The translations under genes and the position numbers were made by a program. From Lichenicola sp964247725 (GTDB lineage Bacteria; Pseudomonadota; Alphaproteobacteria; Acetobacterales; Acetobacteraceae), in assembly GCA_964247725.1 (NCBI GenBank), contig CAXTVM010000016.1, positions 1 to 64,000 on the forward strand: a stretch of DNA of 64,000 bases. The letters are read 5' to 3'. Below are positions 28,999 to 39,994 of this stretch, piece after piece; the stretch's first letter is position 1, and every line of letters starts with the position of its first letter. The notes under the pieces are model-generated. The model saw only the letters and a list, made by a program, of their open reading frames with translations, searched no databases and was not told where the DNA came from.

Positions 28999-29086
28999 AC
29001 GCCCAACTGACAACGGCGTGTGCCGGCGATCCGATGCGCCCGCCTCCGCTTCCCAGACGGGCTTCAAAGCCAACAGGACTGATTTC

Positions 29087-30931
<1,845 letters not shown>

Positions 30932-31040
30932 GGAGGAAGGCCAGGGGCTCTGCCCCTGGACTCCTTTACTTTACGAATCGGGTTCCAAGGGCCGCCGGCC
31001 CTTGGCGAGTCCAGGGCAGAGCTCCGGCCTTGTCTCACGG
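30932..31040. repeat. Dispersed palindromic repeat, copy 8
   Basis: The copy reads AAGGCCAGGGGC-TCT-GCCCCTGG, then TTTACGAATCGGG, CCAAGGGCC-GC-CGGCCCTTGG and TCCAGGGCAGAGCTCCGGCC. It is a shortened form with the CCAAGGG-type inner hairpin and no terminal repeats. It lies between lpd and pdxA, both on +. Confidence 0.8.
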
Positions 31041-31046
31041 TGATCC

Positions 31047-31987
<941 letters not shown>

Positions 31988-31997
<10 letters not shown>

Positions 31998-32704
31998 TCA
32001 GGCTTGGCGTGAACATCGACCATGTGGCCACGGTGCGGAACGCCCGCGGGGGGGCGCATCCCGATCCGCTCGACGCCGCCCTGGCCGCGGTCGCCGCCGG
32101 CGCCGACGGCATCACGCTGCACCTGCGCGAGGACCGCCGCCACATCCGCGACGACGACCTGGCCCGCATCCGAGCCGCCGTGACGGCACCAATCAACCTG
32201 GAGATGGCGGCGACGGCGGAGATGGTGGCGATCGCGCGGGCAGTGCTGCCGCATGCGGCCTGCATCGTGCCCGAGCGCCGGGCCGAGGTGACTACCGAGG
32301 GCGGCCTCGACGCGGCCGGCCAGCGCGACCAGCTGGCGCCGATCGTGGCCGGCCTGCGCGAGGCCGGCATCCGAGTGTCGCTGTTCATCGATCCGGCGCC
32401 AGAGCAGATCGAAGCCGCCGCCCGGCTGGGCGTCCCGGTGGTCGAGCTGCACACCGGCGCCTACGCGCACGGCCGCCCCGGAGAGCTCGAGCGGCTGAGC
32501 GCCGGCGCGGCGCTGGCCGTCTCGCACGGACTGGAGGTGCATGCCGGCCACGGCCTGACCTACGGGAACGTGGCGGCGATCGCCGCCATCCCGGAGGTGG
32601 CGGAGCTCAACATCGGTCATTTCATGGTGGGGCAGGCAATCCTCGACGGGCTTCCGGCTGTTGTGAGGCGGATACGGGCGTCCATCGACGCCGTCGCCAC
32701 CTGA
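31988..32704 (+). CDS. pdxJ: Pyridoxine 5'-phosphate synthase
   Basis: PdxJ condenses 1-deoxyxylulose-5-phosphate with 3-amino-2-oxopropyl phosphate to pyridoxine phosphate. The 238-residue TIM barrel begins RLGVNIDHVATVRNARGG. Next come ADGITLHLREDRRHIRDDD, the phosphate-binding and active-site loop; INLEMAAT; CIVPERRAEVTTEGG; and HAGHGLTYGNV. The product of pdxA is the precursor of one substrate. ATG 31988 lies inside the end of pdxA. Confidence 0.96.
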
Positions 32705-32719
32705 CGTCAGGAGATCCCG

Positions 32720-33700
32720 ATGGACTACGTGCGCCTGGGCCGGACCGGCCTCAAGGTTTCCCGGCTATGCCTCGGCTGCATGACCTACGGCGAGCCGAAC
32801 CGCGGGCCGCACGAATGGACGCTGGGCGAGGAGCAGAGCCGCCCGTTCATCCGCGCGGCGCTGGAGGCCGGCATCAACTTCTTCGACACCGCCAACATGT
32901 ACTCGGCCGGCTCCAGCGAGGAGATCGTCGGCCGCGCGCTGCGCGACTTCGCGCGCCGCGACGAGATCGTGCTGGCGACCAAGGTGCACGGGCGGATGCG
33001 GGCCGACGCCAACGGAGCCGGGCTGTCGCGCAAGGCGATCACCGCGGAGATCGACGCCAGCCTGCGGCGGCTCGGCACCGACTACGTCGACCTCTACCAG
33101 ATCCACCGGTTCGATTCCGAGACGCCGATCGAGGAGACGCTGGAAGCGCTGGACGACGTGGTGCGCGCCGGCAAGGCGCTCTATGTCGGCGCATCCTCGA
33201 TGTATGCCTGGCAGTTCGCCCGGGCGCTGTACCTGGCGCGGGAGAACGGCTGGGCGCGGTTCGTGTCGATGCAGAATCACGTCAACCTGATCTACCGCGA
33301 GGAGGAGCGCGAGATGATGGGGCTGTGCCTGGAGGAGGGGGTGGGCGTGATCCCGTGGAGCCCGCTCGCCCGCGGCCGGCTGGCGCGGCCCCGCGGCGCC
33401 GGCGACACCGACCGCGCCCGCACCGACGCCTTCTCCACCAAGCTGTACGACGCCACGCAGGAGGCCGACGACCGCGTGATCGACGCGGTGGGCGCGGTGG
33501 CGGACGAGCTCGGCGCCAGCCGCGCGGCGGTGGCGCTGGCCTGGCTGCTGGGCCGCCCGGCGGTCAGCGCGCCGATCATCGGCGCCTCCAAGCCGCACCA
33601 TCTGGGCGACGCGCTGGCGGCGCTCGAGCTCGCGCTGACCGCGGAGCAGGTGCGCCGCCTGGAGGCCGACTACGTGCCGCACGCCGTCGCCGGCCACTGA
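32720..33700 (+). CDS. Aldo/keto reductase
   Basis: This NAD(P)H-dependent oxidoreductase of 326 residues has a TIM-barrel fold. Catalytic Asp and Tyr lie in NFFDTANMYSAGSSEE, and the catalytic Lys in LATKVHGRM. DYVDLYQIHRFD and the C-terminal cofactor loop IIGASKPHHLGDAL are present. The start YVRLGRTGLKVSRLCLGCM is typical of the YghZ/Tas-like subgroup. It follows pdxJ by 15 bases, so it probably belongs to the pdxAJ transcript. Pyridoxal reductase activity is an attractive but unproved idea from context. Confidence 0.9.
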   Translation: MDYVRLGRTGLKVSRLCLGCMTYGEPNRGPHEWTLGEEQSRPFIRAALEAGINFFDTANMYSAGSSEEIVGRALRDFARRDEIVLATKVHGRMRADANGAGLSRKAITAEIDASLRRLGTDYVDLYQIHRFDSETPIEETLEALDDVVRAGKALYVGASSMYAWQFARALYLARENGWARFVSMQNHVNLIYREEEREMMGLCLEEGVGVIPWSPLARGRLARPRGAGDTDRARTDAFSTKLYDATQEADDRVIDAVGAVADELGASRAAVALAWLLGRPAVSAPIIGASKPHHLGDALAALELALTAEQVRRLEADYVPHAVAGH

Positions 33701-33718
33701 ACCCGGCCGGCTCGGGCG

Positions 33719-34231
33719 ATGGCGGTGTTCTTCACCGCCGACACCCATTTCGGCCATGGCGGCGCCCGCGGCCTGTATCGCCGGCCGTTCGCCGGCACCG
33801 CCGCGATGGATGCGGCGATGACGGACGGCTGGAACCAGTGCGTCGGCCCGGACGACGATGTCTGGCACCTGGGCGACTTCGCGGTGGGGCCGAAACCGGA
33901 TCGCGCGGCAGCGCTGCTCGACGGCCTGGCCGGCATCAAGCACCTGGTCACCGGCAACAACGATCCGGACGCGGTCCAGGCACTGCCGGGCTGGCGCAGC
34001 GTGCAGCCGTACGCCGAACTGGAGCTGGACGGCATGGGACTGGTGCTGTGCCACTATCCGTTCCGGAGCTGGCGCAACATGCACCGGGGCTGGCTGAACC
34101 TGCACGGCCACTCGCACGGCCGGCTGTCTCGGATGCCGCGCCAGCACGATGTGGGCGTCGACTGCCGGCAGTTCCGGCCGGTGGCGCTGGCGGACCTGCC
34201 AGGGCGCCGGATCGCCGCCACGTCGCCATGA
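33719..34231 (+). CDS. Small calcineurin-like metallophosphatase
   Basis: This 170-residue protein has the five metallophosphatase blocks: FTADTHFGHG (D-x-H), WHLGDFAVG (GD), VTGNNDPD (GNND, where GNHD is usual), LCHYPFRSW (H) and LHGHSHG (GHxH). Proteins of this size and pattern occur in phages and chromosomes as presumed phosphodiesterases. The substrate is unknown. It starts 18 bases after the aldo/keto reductase gene and is the last gene of this + strand run. Confidence 0.85.
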   Translation: MAVFFTADTHFGHGGARGLYRRPFAGTAAMDAAMTDGWNQCVGPDDDVWHLGDFAVGPKPDRAAALLDGLAGIKHLVTGNNDPDAVQALPGWRSVQPYAELELDGMGLVLCHYPFRSWRNMHRGWLNLHGHSHGRLSRMPRQHDVGVDCRQFRPVALADLPGRRIAATSP

Positions 34232-34544
34232 TCGACGCCGATCTCGTTGCGGGATCGCATCTGCTTGTCGGGTGACGCGACCAGCGTAGCGGGAACGCCG
34301 GCCGCCCAGTCGTGATCACGCCCGCCGTGTTACGGTTCCGTAACGCCTCTGGACGCTGACCTGTATCCGCGCCAGAAGTTCCTGGTCCCGCCGTCCCGGA
34401 TCCGGGATCCCGACATCGACTCAACGATCCTGGCCTATCCCTAAACGTGCCTGCCTTCCACGGCGATCGAGATGATCGGGACCGATCGAAGTCCCGGCGG
34501 CGGCCATCCGAAGTCTCCGGCAGGTCGGGCACAGGAGGTTCCGA
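34232..34544. other. 313-base intergenic region upstream of the GGDEF-EAL gene
   Basis: No gene is visible. It contains the dyad at 34331-34346 and ends with ACAGGAGGTTCCGA, a strong Shine-Dalgarno sequence placed for TTG 34545. GC is somewhat lower than in the flanking genes, consistent with a promoter region. I could not assign -35/-10 boxes with confidence. Confidence 0.6.
34331..34346. promoter_or_regulatory. Perfect 7-bp dyad, operator-like
   Basis: GTTACGG-TT-CCGTAAC is a perfect inverted repeat of 7-bp arms with a 2-bp centre. It lies about 200 bases upstream of the GGDEF-EAL gene. The short symmetric AT-containing site in a very GC-rich region resembles a dimeric regulator operator. 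No regulator gene adjoins it. Confidence 0.4.
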
Positions 34545-36755
34545 TTGGCGGACGGATACGACCGTGCCTATCCGTCCGACCTGATTGCCGGCCTGCCGCA
34601 GCTCGTGTTCGCGTGCGACGGGTCCGGCGGGCGGAGCTGGTCGGCGGAACGATGGACCGCCTATACCGGCCTGTCCCCGGCGGCCAGCCTCGGGCTCGGA
34701 TGGCTGGATGCGGTCCATCCGGACGATCGCGAGACCAGCGTGCAGGCCTGGGCGCTGGCGCCGGCGACCGGCCGGCACTGCGTGGAGCATCGCCTCCGCC
34801 GCGCCCGGGACGGCGCCTACCGATGGCACCGCACGGTGGCCCTGCGCCGGGCGGCGCCCGGGGATGGCGACGGGGCCTGGATCGGCGGGTCCGGCGACGT
34901 CGACGCCCTGTACCGCCGCCTGGACGACGCGGCCGGCGAGACGCTGCGGCTGCGCGGGTTCATCGAGGGCGTGCCGCAGCTGCTGTGGCGGTCATCGGAC
35001 TTCGGCGACTGGTGCTGGGCGAGCCCGCAATGGCTCGACTTCACCGGCCAGGCCCAGGAGCAGAGCCATGGCCGAGGCTGGCTCGACGCCGTGCATCCGG
35101 ACGATCGCGCGCACGCGCTCGCCGCGTGGGACGCGGCGCGGCCGCACGGCCGGCTCGACGCCACGTTCCGGGTCCGGCGCCACGCCGACGGCGCCCATCT
35201 GTGGCATCGGACGCGCGCCCTGCCGGTCTGGGACGAGGCCGGCCGGATCGTCGAGTGGCTCGGCTCGACCACGGACGTGCAGGACCTGCACGCGCTGCAG
35301 GAACGCCAGCAGGCGATGCTGGCGGAGGCGCAGCGCCATGCCGAGGCGCTCGAGCGGGAGATCCGGGAGCGGCAGCGGGCGGAAGAGCGGCTGCGCTACG
35401 ACGCGCACCATGACCGGCTCACCGGGCTGCACAGCCGCGCCTTCCTGGTCGCGCGCCTGCAGGAGGCGCTCGACGGGAGCGGCCGGGAGCCCGGCCGCGG
35501 CTGCGCCGTCCTGCTGCTCGACCTCGACCGGTTCAAGCTCGTCAACAACAGCCTCGGCCACGACTCCGGCAACGCGCTGCTGGTGGAGGTGGGCAAGCGG
35601 CTGCGCGCCTGCGTCAATCGCCCGGGTGCCACGCTGGCCCGGCTCGACGGCGACGAGTTCGTCATCCTGCTGCACGATGCCGGCGATGTCGGGACGGCGG
35701 CGGCGTTCGCCGAGCAGGTCATCGCCAGCATCCGCCGGCCGTTCCGGCTGGCGCAGCAGGAGGTGTTCTCGTCCTGCCGCCTGGGGCTGGTGCACGCCGC
35801 GGAGGGCGGCGCCACGCCGGAAGAGATGCTGCGCAACGCCGACATCGCGATGTGCCGCGCCCGGCGCGGCGGCGGCAGCATCGTCTTCACCGAGGCGATG
35901 CGCCACGACGTCCTGGAGACGTTCGCGCTGCGCGGCGAACTCAGGCAGGCGCTGGCGCGGGGCGAGCTCCGCGTCCACTACCAGCCGATCTGCGATGCCG
36001 GCAGCCGGCGCATCCTCGGGCTGGAGGCGCTGGTGCGCTGGCAGCATCCGCGTCGCGGGCTGGTGCCGCCGGACGCCTTCATCCGGATCGCGGAGGAGAT
36101 GGGGCTGATCCGCGAGCTCGACGGCTGGGTGCTGGACCATTCCTGCCGGCAGATGCGGGACTGGTGCGGGCAGTTCCCCGAACTCGAGCTCTACCTGAAC
36201 GTCAACAGCTCGGGCGAGGGGCTGAAGCATCCCCGCTTCACCGCCGACGTCATCGAGACGCTGGGCCGCACCGGCTTCGATCCGCACCGGCTGCAGCTCG
36301 AGGTGACCGAGAACGTCTTCCTGCAGCAGCCCGACCGGATCGGCGAGATCCTGGACCGCCTCCGCCGTGCCGGGGTCCGGGTGGCGCTGGACGATTTCGG
36401 CACCGGCTACTCGTCGCTGAGCTACCTGGACCGCTACCGGGTGGATACCATCAAGATCGACCGCTCGTTCGTGACCGGCCTGCAGGTCCGGCCGCGCGCC
36501 GACGCCATCGTGCGGACGATCGTGCGCCTGGGCCAGGACATGGCGCTGGCCGTGGTCGCGGAAGGGGTGGAGGACGAGGTCCAGCTGCAGGCGCTGCGGG
36601 CGGCGGACTGCCGCATCGTGCAGGGGTATCTCGTGGGCCGACCTGCCGACGCCACCGAGACCGCCGCGGCGCTGGGGCGGCAGTCCCGCCAAGAGGACGG
36701 CCAGGGCTCTGCCCTGGACCCGTTGGGGCCGCGGGCCCCAGACCCCGATTCGTAA
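34545..36755 (+). CDS. PAS-PAS-GGDEF-EAL cyclic-di-GMP protein
   Basis: This cytosolic 736-residue signalling protein lacks membrane segments. Two PAS/PAC domains (about 10-125 and 140-250) each contain a GWLDAVHPDDR block. A short coiled coil follows (about 255-285), then GGDEF (about 290-445) and EAL (about 465-715). The GGDEF signature reads DGDEF (368-372), so cyclase activity is uncertain. The EAL part keeps EALVRW (494-499), NVN, TEN, DDFGTGYSSL, KIDRSF and EGVED, so c-di-GMP phosphodiesterase activity is likely. The start is TTG 34545 behind ACAGGAGGTT. The final 19 or so residues come from the dispersed repeat that follows. Confidence 0.9.
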   Translation: MADGYDRAYPSDLIAGLPQLVFACDGSGGRSWSAERWTAYTGLSPAASLGLGWLDAVHPDDRETSVQAWALAPATGRHCVEHRLRRARDGAYRWHRTVALRRAAPGDGDGAWIGGSGDVDALYRRLDDAAGETLRLRGFIEGVPQLLWRSSDFGDWCWASPQWLDFTGQAQEQSHGRGWLDAVHPDDRAHALAAWDAARPHGRLDATFRVRRHADGAHLWHRTRALPVWDEAGRIVEWLGSTTDVQDLHALQERQQAMLAEAQRHAEALEREIRERQRAEERLRYDAHHDRLTGLHSRAFLVARLQEALDGSGREPGRGCAVLLLDLDRFKLVNNSLGHDSGNALLVEVGKRLRACVNRPGATLARLDGDEFVILLHDAGDVGTAAAFAEQVIASIRRPFRLAQQEVFSSCRLGLVHAAEGGATPEEMLRNADIAMCRARRGGGSIVFTEAMRHDVLETFALRGELRQALARGELRVHYQPICDAGSRRILGLEALVRWQHPRRGLVPPDAFIRIAEEMGLIRELDGWVLDHSCRQMRDWCGQFPELELYLNVNSSGEGLKHPRFTADVIETLGRTGFDPHRLQLEVTENVFLQQPDRIGEILDRLRRAGVRVALDDFGTGYSSLSYLDRYRVDTIKIDRSFVTGLQVRPRADAIVRTIVRLGQDMALAVVAEGVEDEVQLQALRAADCRIVQGYLVGRPADATETAAALGRQSRQEDGQGSALDPLGPRAPDPDS

Positions 36756-36844
36756 GAAGACAGTCCGTGTATAAGAGCACGATCTTAACGAGTTGGGGTC
36801 TGGGGCCCGCGGCCCCAACGGGTCCAGGGGCAGAGCCCCTGGCC
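36697..36844. repeat. Dispersed palindromic repeat, copy 9
   Basis: The copy reads GGCCAGGGC-TCT-GCCCTGG, then TTGGGGCC-GCG-GGCCCCA, CCCCGATTCGTAAG, a variable middle, GTTGGGGTCTGG, GGGGCCC-GC-GGCCCC and CCAGGGGC-AGA-GCCCCTGGCC. It lies between the convergent GGDEF-EAL and P-type ATPase genes and encodes the tail and stop of the former. Confidence 0.85.
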
Positions 36845-38845
36845 TCACCTTCCCTCGGTCTCGTCGAACAGCAGCAGGCGGCCGGAGTTGGCGAGGCCGG
36901 CGAAGGTCGACAGGTTGTGCAGCAGGGCCGCGATCACCGCGCCTCCGGCGCCGAGCAGGCCGGTCGTGGCGGCCGCCATCAGCAGCAGGGTCCAGCCGAG
37001 CCCGAGCGCCACGTTGACGCCGATGGTGCGGCGGCAGCGCCGGGACAGCCGGATGGCGGTGCCGAGACGGCCGAGGTCGCTGGTCAGCAGCACCAGGTCG
37101 GCGGAGGCCAGCGCCACGTCGGTGCCTTGGGCGCCCATGGCGATGCCGACCGCGCCCGCCTTCAGCGCCAGGCTGTCGTTGATGCCGTCGCCCACCACCA
37201 GCGGCCGGCCGCCGGCCGCCACCGCGGCCAGCACGTGGCGCATCTTGCCCTCGGGCAGCGCCTCGGCGACGACGTCGTCGATGCCGAGTGCCGCGGCGAT
37301 GCGCCAGGCGACCGTGGCGCGGTCGCCGGTCAGCAGCATCTGCCGCCCGAGCCCGAGGCGCCGCAGGTCGGCCAGCGCGGCGGCGGCCTCCGGACGGGGC
37401 GGGTCGGAGAACAGCAGCCAGCCCAGGAACGCCCGCCCCCGCGCCACGCCGGCGATCGGCCCATCATGCGCCGGCGGCGGCGTGGGCACAGCCAGGCCGA
37501 GGCGCTCGAACAGCTCGGGCCGGCCGAACGCGGCGGGCTCGCCGCCCACCTCGCCGGTCACGCCGAAGCCGCCCTGCTCGCGCAGGTGCGCCGCACGCTC
37601 CGGGGGTGCCGCGTCCGGCCCCGCCGCCGCGCGGCCGGCGCGCACCGCGGCGCGGCTGACCGGGTGGTTGGAGCCGATGCCGAGCGAGGCGGCCAGCGCC
37701 AGCAGCTGCACCTCGTCCGCCTCCGCGGCCGTCACCAGCACGCGGTCCAGGGACAGCTCGCCGGTGGTGAGCGTGCCGGTCTTGTCGAACACCACGGCGG
37801 TGACGTCGGCCAGGTGCTCCAGGAAGCCGGTGCCCTTGATCAGGATGCCGTGGCGGGCGGCCACCGCGATGGCGGCGATCGCGGTGGCGGGGGCGGCCAG
37901 CACCAGCGCGCACGGACAGGACGCCACCAGCACCGCCAGCGTGTCCGCCTGCGACCCGGTGGCGAACCAGGTCGCCGCCGCGATCGTCAGCACGAACAGC
38001 AGGTAGCGGCCGGCCTGGCGCTCCAACATGCGCGCCACCAGCGGCTTGGCGTGCTCGGCGGTGCGCATCAGCGCGATGATCCGGCCCAGCGTGGAGTCGC
38101 GGCCGACCCGGGTGACCTCGACCACCAGCCGCCCGTCGAGGTCGATCGAGCCGGCGCAGACCGCGCTGCCGGGGCTGACCTCCACCGGCACCGACTCGCC
38201 GGTGAGGCTCGCCATGTCGAGGCTAGCCTCGCCGTCGCGCACGATCCCGTCGACCGGCAACCGATCGCCGGCGCGCAGCTCGATGCGGTCGCCGGGGGAC
38301 AGCGCCGTGGTCGGCACGGTCTCGTGGCCGTCGCCGGCGATGCGCCGCACCAAAGTCTGCGACAGCCGTCGCAGCGCCCGGATGGCGTCGCGCGAGCCGA
38401 TCAGGCTGCGCTCCTCCAGGACGTGGGCCGCGGTCATGACGATCGGCAGGAGCGCCGCGGTGGTGAGGTCGCCGCTGGCCCAGGCGCCGACCAGCGCCAG
38501 CGCCACCAGCCGGTCGGTGACGCCGTGCAGGCTCGGATGGCGCAGGCTGTGCCAGGCCGCGGCCAGGACCGGCACGCTGACGATCAGCGCCGCCAGCCCG
38601 GCGGCGATGTCGGCCACGGCGGCGCCGGCCGGCACCAGCCACCGCCACAGCAACGCCACCACCAGCAGGCCGGTCGCCAGCATCGACAGCGTGAGCCGGG
38701 CCGCCAGTACCAGGCGCTCGGTGCGGCCGAGCAGGCTGCCGGGCGCGTCCGGCGCGTCCCGCCCGTCTTCCGCCTCTGGCCGTCCCGGCGCCGGGCCGGG
38801 CCCCGACAGGCGTGCCGGCGGACGCCCGAGCGCCGTGGCGCTCAT
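36845..38845 (-). CDS. P1B-type heavy-metal-translocating ATPase, unusual TM8 motif
   Basis: This 666-residue P-type ATPase pumps a transition metal using ATP. TGES (215-218) is in the actuator domain, SCPCAL (CPC 310-312) in the sixth membrane helix, and the phosphorylated Asp in DKTGTLT (354-360). SNHPVSRA is the P1B-specific HP motif and GDGINDSLALK the hinge. There is no N-terminal HMA or CxxC metal-binding domain, only an Ala/Pro/Gly-rich leader. The last helix has HNLST (643-647) where P1B-2 has D-x-G and P1B-4 has HEGGT, so selectivity cannot be assigned. The start codon lies in a tandem repeat (38830-39006). It is the last gene of the SPFH cluster. Confidence 0.9.
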   Translation of the reverse strand: MSATALGRPPARLSGPGPAPGRPEAEDGRDAPDAPGSLLGRTERLVLAARLTLSMLATGLLVVALLWRWLVPAGAAVADIAAGLAALIVSVPVLAAAWHSLRHPSLHGVTDRLVALALVGAWASGDLTTAALLPIVMTAAHVLEERSLIGSRDAIRALRRLSQTLVRRIAGDGHETVPTTALSPGDRIELRAGDRLPVDGIVRDGEASLDMASLTGESVPVEVSPGSAVCAGSIDLDGRLVVEVTRVGRDSTLGRIIALMRTAEHAKPLVARMLERQAGRYLLFVLTIAAATWFATGSQADTLAVLVASCPCALVLAAPATAIAAIAVAARHGILIKGTGFLEHLADVTAVVFDKTGTLTTGELSLDRVLVTAAEADEVQLLALAASLGIGSNHPVSRAAVRAGRAAAGPDAAPPERAAHLREQGGFGVTGEVGGEPAAFGRPELFERLGLAVPTPPPAHDGPIAGVARGRAFLGWLLFSDPPRPEAAAALADLRRLGLGRQMLLTGDRATVAWRIAAALGIDDVVAEALPEGKMRHVLAAVAAGGRPLVVGDGINDSLALKAGAVGIAMGAQGTDVALASADLVLLTSDLGRLGTAIRLSRRCRRTIGVNVALGLGWTLLLMAAATTGLLGAGGAVIAALLHNLSTFAGLANSGRLLLFDETEGR

Positions 38846-39006
38846 CTTGGCTGCCCGGGCGCCGTGACGCTCATTGCACCCGTCCCAAGCGCTGAGCGCT
38901 CATCGCGCTTGGTCCCAAGCGCCGGGCGCTCGTCAGGCTTGTTCCCAGGCGCGGGGCGCACGTCGCACCTGTTCCAGGCGCCGGGGCGATCATCGTCCGT
39001 TGCCCG
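38830..39006. repeat. Six tandem units of about 30 bp spanning a gene junction
   Basis: Units lie at 38830-38857, 38858-38887, 38888-38917, 38918-38947, 38948-38976 and 38977-39006, with rough + strand consensus GGCGCCGGGCGCTCATCG plus a TTGTTCCCA-like end. The last unit holds the stop codon of the SPFH gene and the first unit the ATG of the ATPase gene. Four of the six units contain ATG on the minus strand at the same place; in five of six the base pattern around it is clearly related. There is no spacer pattern, so it is not CRISPR. Confidence 0.85.
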
Positions 39007-39994
39007 GGCCGGGCAGCAGCACGCGCCCGTCGCCGGGTCCGATGGTGCTGACGCTGCCGGCCTGCCGCAGCACCGCGCCGACCCGGGTGCGGTAGAGGTC
39101 GAGCAGCATCGCCGGGCGGCCGGCGGCGTCGGCGCGGGCCTCCAGCGCGCTGACCGTGGCGGTCTGCGCCTGCGCCGCGCCGATGCGCTCGGCGGCACTG
39201 GCACGCGCCTCGGCCAGCACGCGGTCGCGGTCGCGGTCGGCCCCCTGGCGCAGGCGCACCGCGGCGGTGCGGGCGGCGGCGGTCGCCTCGTCGGCCTGCT
39301 GGGCGGCGTCCAGCACGGCGTCGAACGACCGCTTCGCCTCGGGCGGCAGCAGCGGGGTGACGTCGGCGCGGGTGACCTCGACGCCGAGCGGCGCGCCGGC
39401 GGCGGCGAGGGCGCCGAGGCGCCGGTTCATCGCGAGCACCAGCTCGCCGCGGATCGCCACGCGGGCGTCCTGGGCGGCGGGATCGTGCGCGCGCTCCGGG
39501 CGCACGGCGAGGAAGTCGTCGAGCGGGTGCGCCGCGGTCGCCTCGGTGGCGACGGCGAGGAACACGCGGCGCAGCGCAGCCGCCACGTGGTCCTGCGCCA
39601 GGGTGTAGGCGGCCGGATCGCTGATCCGCCAGCCGAGTGCCGCGTCGAGCAGCACCACCTCGCCGTCGGCGGTGAGGAAGGTGCCGGGCTCGCCGGCGGC
39701 GGTCGCCTGCACGCGCAGCATCATCTGCCGGTCAGGCCCGGGCAGCGTCACCAGGCGCTCGAACGGGCCCGGCCAGGCCAGCGCCAGGCCGGGCGGCGCC
39801 ACCCGGCTGACGGCGCCGAGGCGCAGCACCACCGCCTGGCTGCCGGGGCTGATCATGCGGCCGTTGCCGAACGCCCAGGCCGCGAACAGCAGCAGCGTCG
39901 CCAGCCGCAGCACCAGGAAGCCGATGCTCACCGACTGCAGCAGCGGGCCGTCGGCGGGCGGCGCCACCCGGTCCGAAGCCACGGCCGCGCTCAC
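38990..39994 (-). CDS. SPFH/Band 7 protein, HflC-like
   Basis: This 334-residue membrane-anchored protein has one N-terminal helix (about 24-43) followed by an SPFH domain. GNGRMISPGSQAVVLRLGAV and PPGLALAWPGPFERLVTLPG match HflK/HflC-type proteins. An Ala/Glu-rich coiled coil (about 230-300) follows. SPFH proteins form large ring assemblies on the membrane that organise proteases or transporters. GTG 39994 overlaps the stop of the upstream HflK-like gene (GTGA). The stop falls in the tandem repeat leading to the ATPase gene. A link to FtsH, as for true HflC, is not shown by this context. Confidence 0.85.
   Translation of the reverse strand: MSAAVASDRVAPPADGPLLQSVSIGFLVLRLATLLLFAAWAFGNGRMISPGSQAVVLRLGAVSRVAPPGLALAWPGPFERLVTLPGPDRQMMLRVQATAAGEPGTFLTADGEVVLLDAALGWRISDPAAYTLAQDHVAAALRRVFLAVATEATAAHPLDDFLAVRPERAHDPAAQDARVAIRGELVLAMNRRLGALAAAGAPLGVEVTRADVTPLLPPEAKRSFDAVLDAAQQADEATAAARTAAVRLRQGADRDRDRVLAEARASAAERIGAAQAQTATVSALEARADAAGRPAMLLDLYRTRVGAVLRQAGSVSTIGPGDGRVLLPGPGNGR

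Noticed and set aside
36697..36844. Dispersed repeats as simple Rho-independent terminators
   Set aside because: Hairpins lack T runs and some copies lie between divergent genes. A secondary effect on transcript ends remains possible.
38830..39006. CRISPR-like array of 30-bp repeats
   Set aside because: Units abut without spacers, are degenerate and contain the start and stop codons of flanking genes. No cas gene is nearby.
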